Source: UBA7477 sp045602925 (GTDB lineage: Bacteria > Bacillota > Clostridia > Oscillospirales > Ruminococcaceae). From it: a stretch of DNA of 64,000 nucleotides. Under the pieces are notes generated by a model. It was not told the DNA's origin, did not search any database, and saw only the letters and a list, made by a program, of their open reading frames with translations. Below, piece by piece: positions 59,567-64,000 of the stretch (the stretch's first letter is position 1; every line of letters starts with the position of its first letter). The stretch spans positions 62,001 through 126,000 of the forward strand of contig JAZSCN010000041.1 of NCBI GenBank assembly GCA_045602925.1, read 5' to 3'. The position numbers and the translations under genes were made by a program.

Positions 59567-60345
59567 TATCTTCTCCTGCCTCTTGCTTTATTTGCAGTTT
59601 TATTTTCTGACGGACCTGTTTTTGCAAGTGCCGCTCTGAGTGCTCTTAGCTCTTCGGTAGACAGCTCTCTATACTCGCCCGGTTGGAGCATACCGAGCTT
59701 AATTGGGCCGATAGCAGTTCTTTTAAGTCTTGCGACCTCGAGACCGACAGCCTCGCACATTTTTCTGATTTGTCTATTTCTACCCTCTCTTATAACCATA
59801 AGCATTACTGCTCTGTCCGGCTCGTTGGTGAGTACGGTAATAGTACATGGGAGGGTTCTTCTGCCGTCGATTTCTACGCCCTCGGAAAGCTTTACGACAG
59901 TTTCGTCGTTAAGCATTGAGCGAACGGTAACACGATATGTTTTTGTAACGTGGTGTGACGGATGCATAATTTCGTTTGCAAACTTACCATCATTAGTAAG
60001 CAGCAAAAGTCCCTCAGACTGCTTATCGAGTCTACCTACGGGATACACTCTTGTGCCGACATCCTCGACTAAATCGGTAACACATTTTCTATCCATTTCG
60101 TCCTTGGCGGTAGTTATGTAGCCTCTGGGCTTATGGAGCATAAGATAGACGAGTTCTTTTTTTCTTTCAATATAGAGGTTTTCGCCGTCTATACTGATGA
60201 GGTCATTTCTTGGATCTGCTTTATCGCCGAGGCTACAAGGTCTACCATTAACCTTGACCTTTTTTTGAGAGATGAGCTCCTCGGCTTTTCTTCTGGAGCA
60301 ATAGCCTGCGTCAGCGATAATCTTTTGAATTCTGATTTTTTCCAT
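59566..60345 (-). CDS. rluB: 23S rRNA pseudouridine synthase, RluB/RsuA family
   Basis: 259 residues. N-terminal S4 domain (MEKIRIQKIIADAGYCSRRKAEELISQKKVKVNG region), catalytic GRLDKQSEGLLLLTNDG near 104-120 with the catalytic Asp, and REGRNRQIRKMCEAVG near 190-205. The C-terminal tail is basic (NKARGRRR). AAAGGAC before the ATG. It follows dacF in the scpA-to-rluB block common in clostridia. Confidence 0.95.
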   Translation of the reverse strand: MEKIRIQKIIADAGYCSRRKAEELISQKKVKVNGRPCSLGDKADPRNDLISIDGENLYIERKKELVYLMLHKPRGYITTAKDEMDRKCVTDLVEDVGTRVYPVGRLDKQSEGLLLLTNDGKFANEIMHPSHHVTKTYRVTVRSMLNDETVVKLSEGVEIDGRRTLPCTITVLTNEPDRAVMLMVIREGRNRQIRKMCEAVGLEVARLKRTAIGPIKLGMLQPGEYRELSTEELRALRAALAKTGPSENKTANKARGRRR

Positions 60346-60387
60346 AACATTACGTCCTTTCCCGCATCCCTACGGTGTTATAATTGA

Positions 60388-60412
60388 CTCTGCCCCGACA
60401 TTCGAGGCAGAG
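60388..60412 (-). other. Intercistronic hairpin, dacF-rluB
   Basis: 10-bp stem with one G-T pair (60388-60397, 60403-60412). No T run follows on the minus strand. Confidence 0.45.
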
Positions 60413-60417
60413 AAGCT

Positions 60418-61557
60418 TTACTCAAAAATAAATTTTTCTTTGATTTTATCCCAAAACGTTTTTTCACAAATCGGTATTGCGAGCACACTTTCATTAGCGA
60501 CAATATCTACAGTAGCGACAACTTCATTGTCGCAATAAAATCGGATTTCTCCCACTTTTTCGCCCCGTGCGACAGGTGCATACAGAAACCTTGGCAGAAA
60601 GACCTTACTTCTGACATTATCGAGTTGGGTATTATACAGCGTAGCTCTTGGCTTTTCGTTCACTGAGCATATTATCCCCTGCTTTTCGCCACCCACTACA
60701 TCCACGCTGAAGCCATAATAGTCACATTCGAGCTCGACATTTGAGAGCACGGAATAGCCATAGTTATACATTCTATTATGGTCTTGCCAATCGTTAGATG
60801 CATTTAAAGTAACGCAGATAAGCTTTACTCCGTCACGCTCGCATGAGGACACCAGGCATCTACCGGCTTTATCTGTAAAGCCTGTTTTAACGCCGTTTAC
60901 ACCATCGCAGGTATCAAGCAGCTTATTGGAATTACTGAGCCATCTTCTATACGGTGGATTACCATACTCTAGGCAGACGGATTTTTCCGAGCACATTTGT
61001 GCAAAGGTTTCGTTCTTTAGCGCTTCGCGAGTTAGCATAGCCATATCGTATGCAGTAGAATAGTGCTCGTCGGTATTATCGTCGAGCCCGGACGGTGTGA
61101 CAAAATGGGTATTAAGAAGCCCTATTTCCTCTGCTTTCTTATTCATCATAGTGACAAAGCTATCCACGCTACCTGCGACCTTGACGGCAGCAGCGTTGGC
61201 GGCGTCGTTGCCACTTGGCAGGAGCATCCCGTAGCATAGGTCACGTTTAGTAACTATGTCCCCTTCGACAAGTCCCATAGAAGAGCCTTCGACCTTAATA
61301 GCCTCGCTATCTACAATAAAATGCTCGTCGAGATTGCCACTTTCGATGCAAAGCAATGCAGACATTATTTTAGTTGTGCTTGCCATTGAGCGTTTTTCGT
61401 AGGCATTTTTTTCAAATACGACCTTACCGCTTTCGGCTTCGACAAGGATAGCAGAATGGGCAGAGATATCGCTCTGAGAAAAAGCCACTGCCTTAGTCAC
61501 AGGAATAATTCCTATAACAAGGCAGGAACACAGTAGCATTACAATTATTCTTTTCAT
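60418..61557 (-). CDS. dacF: D-alanyl-D-alanine carboxypeptidase (DacF/PBP5 type)
   Basis: 379 residues from the ATG at 61557 (GAGG 6 bases before). Signal peptide about 1-26. Active-site STTK near 60-63, the canonical SGN in LLPSGNDAANAAA near 113, and KTG in GVKTGFTDKAGR near 226. A PBP5_C-like beta domain and an amphipathic C-terminus (TFWDKIKEKFIFE) give peripheral membrane attachment. In contrast with the 14378 gene, all three motifs are standard. Position in the scp-ytfJ block is like dacF in Bacillus, where it acts in spore cortex formation. Confidence 0.93.
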   Translation of the reverse strand: MKRIIVMLLCSCLVIGIIPVTKAVAFSQSDISAHSAILVEAESGKVVFEKNAYEKRSMASTTKIMSALLCIESGNLDEHFIVDSEAIKVEGSSMGLVEGDIVTKRDLCYGMLLPSGNDAANAAAVKVAGSVDSFVTMMNKKAEEIGLLNTHFVTPSGLDDNTDEHYSTAYDMAMLTREALKNETFAQMCSEKSVCLEYGNPPYRRWLSNSNKLLDTCDGVNGVKTGFTDKAGRCLVSSCERDGVKLICVTLNASNDWQDHNRMYNYGYSVLSNVELECDYYGFSVDVVGGEKQGIICSVNEKPRATLYNTQLDNVRSKVFLPRFLYAPVARGEKVGEIRFYCDNEVVATVDIVANESVLAIPICEKTFWDKIKEKFIFE

Positions 61558-61624
61558 TATAAACCTCACAATATATCAGCCTTACGACTATATATTGTGC
61601 GTTATTGAAAGAAAAATGCAAAGT

Positions 61625-62023
61625 CTATTCTTCGGTTTTTTCTTCCTTCTTTTCTTCCTTTTTCTTGTTTAAGAATGCAGTTACCTTATCAACAATTTCA
61701 GGAAGCATAGCGATTGCTGCATTCTCCTTTGGTGCAGTCATAGAAAGCTGGAGAAGCTTTACTTCATCATTTGTAACAGCGATAAAAGCGATAGGTGAAA
61801 TTGTGATACCTGCGCCGGAACCACCACCGAAGCAATCCTTTGAGCTTGATGTAGGCAGGTCTGAACCACCTGATGCAAAGCCACATGATACCTTTGATAC
61901 TGGGATGATAGTTGTTGTTTCGTTTACGGTAATAGGATTGCCGATGATTGTCTGGCAGTCAACCATTTCACGAATTTTCTCCATTGCAGTTTTTACTAAG
62001 TTTTCGAGATTGTTAGCACTCAT
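61625..62023 (-). CDS. ytfJ: YtfJ/GerW-family sporulation protein
   Basis: 132 residues. Conserved core: MVDCQTIIGNPITV, TTIIPVSKVSCGFASGGSD, a Ser/Gly-rich GGGSGAGITISPIAFIAVTND, and a hydrophobic end followed by a Lys/Glu-rich tail. The family is linked to spore germination (GerW) and nearly universal in spore formers. Start overlaps DUF2953 by 11 bp, with GGAG inside that gene. Confidence 0.93.
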   Translation of the reverse strand: MSANNLENLVKTAMEKIREMVDCQTIIGNPITVNETTTIIPVSKVSCGFASGGSDLPTSSSKDCFGGGSGAGITISPIAFIAVTNDEVKLLQLSMTAPKENAAIAMLPEIVDKVTAFLNKKKEEKKEEKTEE

Positions 62024-62918
62024 TGTTCAACAGCTCCGTTTCATTATTTTTTTGCTTTATTTTATTTTCCTTTTTCTCGCGTCGTCTTTGTCGCCAAGCT
62101 CTGAACTTTTCACGAATAAAGATACGCAGGAAATTTACTCCGACACAAAATACAATTGCGATTAATGTACTTGGTCTAACGAGCACGACAGTTGAAACGT
62201 CATATTCAAACTTCTTCTCGTCAAACACGCAATTGACCTTTGTATTTTTAAGCACTCTTACAGTAAATATTCTACTCAGCAGTGCTATGACGTTATAGAG
62301 GGCGGCGTTTAGCTTACCGTACATCATCGCTGCTTCGTAGGCGTCTTCCTTACCACTTGTAAGCTCTATATCGAGTTTTGTTATACGGACAGCTTTAAGC
62401 AGCTTTTTAAAATACTTCCACGCCATTGGGATATACGGCTTAACCATTTTGAAGTAGCGTTTAATCTTAGCGAGTCCGCCTTCCTTCTTCTCTTCCTCTT
62501 CGGGCAAAGGATCTTCATCCTGTGGAGAATCCTCGGAGGCTTCTTTAGGTGGGACTTCCTCCTGCTTTGGCTTCTCTGGGATAGCTTCGGCGGGCTTTTC
62601 TTCTTTATCGACGCTGTAGGTTTCCTTTGGTTTTTCGTCTTCTTGAGAAACATCCATTTTCTCGGCATCTGCCAAGAGCTTTTCTATATCCTCATCGGTA
62701 AACTCCGACTTATACTCATCGGCTTTTTCTTTATCTTTATCCTTCGTCTTATCCTTCTTAGGCTTTCTTGGATAGATAGTGAAAAAGAGGTATTTAAGCT
62801 CAATTTTTGGTTTCTCGCCTGTTTTGGCTTCGACCGACAGACGCACAGAAAAGTGCAAGAGGATAACGATAAGCGCGATTATTCCAAGTAAAATATAAAG
62901 TACAATTATCGTTATCAT
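62013..62918 (-). CDS. DUF2953-domain membrane protein
   Basis: 301 residues. N-terminal membrane helix (about 2-23), then FSVRLSVEAKTGEKPKIELKYLFFTIYP, a long Lys/Glu/Pro low-complexity region (about 55-150), and a DUF2953 core (LLKAVRITKLDIELTSGKEDAYEAAMMYGKLNAALYN) with a further hydrophobic segment near 250-268 and a basic tail. The start is uncertain: AAGGAG touches the ATG at 62918 directly, without spacing. Common partner of ytfJ in clostridia; function unknown. Confidence 0.85.
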   Translation of the reverse strand: MITIIVLYILLGIIALIVILLHFSVRLSVEAKTGEKPKIELKYLFFTIYPRKPKKDKTKDKDKEKADEYKSEFTDEDIEKLLADAEKMDVSQEDEKPKETYSVDKEEKPAEAIPEKPKQEEVPPKEASEDSPQDEDPLPEEEEKKEGGLAKIKRYFKMVKPYIPMAWKYFKKLLKAVRITKLDIELTSGKEDAYEAAMMYGKLNAALYNVIALLSRIFTVRVLKNTKVNCVFDEKKFEYDVSTVVLVRPSTLIAIVFCVGVNFLRIFIREKFRAWRQRRREKKENKIKQKNNETELLNNEC

Positions 62919-62946
62919 CTCCTTTAGAAATTAAGTTATACAAAAA

Positions 62947-63516
62947 TTACTGCTCGTTATTATATTCGGCATTTTCAATTATCTCGTCGATATTTATCTG
63001 CTCGGTATTTCTTGGAATATCCGGAAGCTCAGAAATTGACGAGAGTCCGAAGCACCTTAAGAAGTTCGGTGTTGTTTTATATGCAATCGGTCTGCCTGGT
63101 AAATCGAGTCTACCTGCTTCTGCCAAAAGCTCTTTTTCGACCAGAGAATTGACGGTAGATGAGCTATCGACACCTCTGACATTCTCGACAAAGCTTTTTG
63201 TGACAGGCTGGTTATAGGCAACGATTGTGAGCACCTCCATTGCTGCAGGTGAAAGCACTGTATTACGCTTTGTTTCGAGTGCTTTTTTAACATACTCGCT
63301 ATACCTTGTTTTTACGCTGAGCTGGTATGAGTCATCGAGAGTAAGTACAGTAAGTGGACTTTCTCTTTCGTCGAGCTTATCGTTTAGCATAATGACAAGC
63401 TCCTTGACCTTTTCAGGTTCTATTTCGAGTGTTTGAGCAAGCTTTGAAGCTTCGATTGGCTCGCCACTTGCAAAAAGCACTGCTTCTGTTATAGTCAAAA
63501 GTTCTTCTATCTGCAT
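62947..63516 (-). CDS. scpB: Segregation and condensation protein B
   Basis: 189 residues, two winged helices. Conserved segments: AVLFASGEPIEASKLAQTL near 12-30, LLTLDDSYQLSV-like strand, LSPAAMEVLTIVAYNQPVTKSFVENVRGVDSSSTVNSLVEKELLAEAGRLDLPGRPIAYKTT near 89-150. It joins ScpA to the SMC condensin. Overlaps the scpA end by 10 bp. Confidence 0.96.
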   Translation of the reverse strand: MQIEELLTITEAVLFASGEPIEASKLAQTLEIEPEKVKELVIMLNDKLDERESPLTVLTLDDSYQLSVKTRYSEYVKKALETKRNTVLSPAAMEVLTIVAYNQPVTKSFVENVRGVDSSSTVNSLVEKELLAEAGRLDLPGRPIAYKTTPNFLRCFGLSSISELPDIPRNTEQINIDEIIENAEYNNEQ

Positions 63517-64000
63517 AAATTATTATTGCCTTTCTTAACGTATCCCCAAAGATTAGTTTTTCTAAGCGCACCTGTAGCAATTCTATAATGCTTTATTGCG
63601 CCGGGGTTATTCCACAAATTAACCTTAAGCTGTGGTGAGCCCTTATACTCATTATCATCGCTGAATGAGCTCTGTTCGTCATTTAGGGTTATACTCCCAT
63701 CCTCGTCGGAAGTCTGCTCATTGGGCATCTCCTTATTAAGATGTCTTTCTTCACGGCGCTTACCGACAAAGTAAAGCTCACTATTGTCGTCGCTTATTCT
63801 TATTCTTCCCGACTTGGTAAGCTCTAACACTGCGAGGAATGTGGCGACTTTTTCACTCTTATCGGTAACTCCGTCATACAGCTTGTCCATAGGACAGGTA
63901 CCCTTTGTATAGAGGTTCTTGAGGATAAAAATTATCTTTGAAGTAACCGACACTATCTTATGAGAAACAATCGGTTCAAAGAGTGACGCCTTGAGTGGTT
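63507..64000 (-). CDS. scpA: Segregation and condensation protein A, C-terminal part (cut by window edge)
   Basis: At least 163 residues; the frame is open to the right edge, so the N-terminus is outside. The visible PLKASLFEPIVSHKIVSVTSKIIFIL opening is ScpA middle region. A winged-helix domain follows (VATFLAVLELTKSGRIRI near 55-75), with the usual end at about residue 90. After that comes an unusual polar tail of about 70 residues, rich in Glu, Asn and Ser, which normal ScpA proteins lack. Kleisin subunit of the SMC complex, overlapping scpB. Confidence 0.88.
   Translation of the reverse strand, partial: PLKASLFEPIVSHKIVSVTSKIIFILKNLYTKGTCPMDKLYDGVTDKSEKVATFLAVLELTKSGRIRISDDNSELYFVGKRREERHLNKEMPNEQTSDEDGSITLNDEQSSFSDDNEYKGSPQLKVNLWNNPGAIKHYRIATGALRKTNLWGYVKKGNNNLCR

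Noticed and set aside
1..64000. tRNA, rRNA, insertion sequences, prophage, toxin-antitoxin pairs
   Set aside because: None was recognised on either strand; gaps between genes are short and mostly filled by promoters, terminators and leaders.

Overview
The window looks like a chromosomal segment of a low-GC, endospore-forming Clostridia bacterium, most likely in the Oscillospirales/Ruminococcaceae range (an inference from gene content and order, not a database match). Sporulation genes are present: spmA, spmB, spoVS, a ytfJ/gerW-type gene and dacF-type carboxypeptidases. Anaerobic metabolism is shown by a four-subunit 2-oxoacid:ferredoxin oxidoreductase and a biotin-dependent carboxyltransferase set. 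Shine-Dalgarno sites are strong, and promoters are mostly TTGxxx, 17 bp, TATAAT. TTG and GTG starts are common. No rRNA, tRNA, insertion sequence, prophage or CRISPR array was seen.

Layout. About 53 of the 66 protein genes are on the minus strand. 1-4.6 kb: a divergent parC/parE-type topoisomerase pair (parC runs off the left edge) behind a small membrane protein. 4.7-8.1 kb: carB with a structured leader. 8.2-10.9 kb: spmA-spmB, an abrB regulator, spoVS, ymdB. 11.0-14.4 kb: kor/vorDABC led by a ParA/MinD-type ATPase. 14.4-20.2 kb: a run of nadB, membrane protein, nadC, nucleoside phosphorylase, nuclease-like protein and a DD-carboxypeptidase. 20.3-28.2 kb: small units holding hflX, an AEC transporter, a candidate small RNA, pyrE, pepF, an amidohydrolase, an acyl-ACP thioesterase and thiN.

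28.3-33.5 kb holds the most unusual unit: six plus-strand genes with one promoter and one terminator. They encode a 79-residue membrane protein, a double zinc-ribbon membrane protein, three related proteins with a common middle region and C-terminal zinc ribbon, and an SPFH/YdjI-like protein with three C-terminal zinc ribbons. It resembles the ydjGHI part of the Bacillus pspA-ydjGHI envelope-stress operon, without PspA and with extra paralogues.

33.5-42.0 kb is one apparent transcription unit of 11 genes from manA to a small Cys-rich protein. It carries a ROK sugar kinase, pyrC-pyrF-pyrK-pyrD, ruvX and three unknown proteins. 42.1-48.0 kb runs rsmD, coaD, a coiled-coil protein, then two cytoplasmic glycosidases (GH2, GH26-like). 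With the neighbouring ROK kinase and manA these could take mannose- or galactose-containing oligosaccharides into glycolysis. 48.1-53.7 kb is radC-uvrB-uvrA. 53.8-55.8 kb has two plus-strand genes (RluA-type pseudouridine synthase, PHP phosphoesterase). 55.8-59.1 kb is a 12S/1.3S/5S transcarboxylase-like operon. 59.2-64.0 kb is the typical clostridial block scpA (cut by the right edge), scpB, DUF2953, ytfJ, dacF, rluB, plus a small GNAT-like gene.
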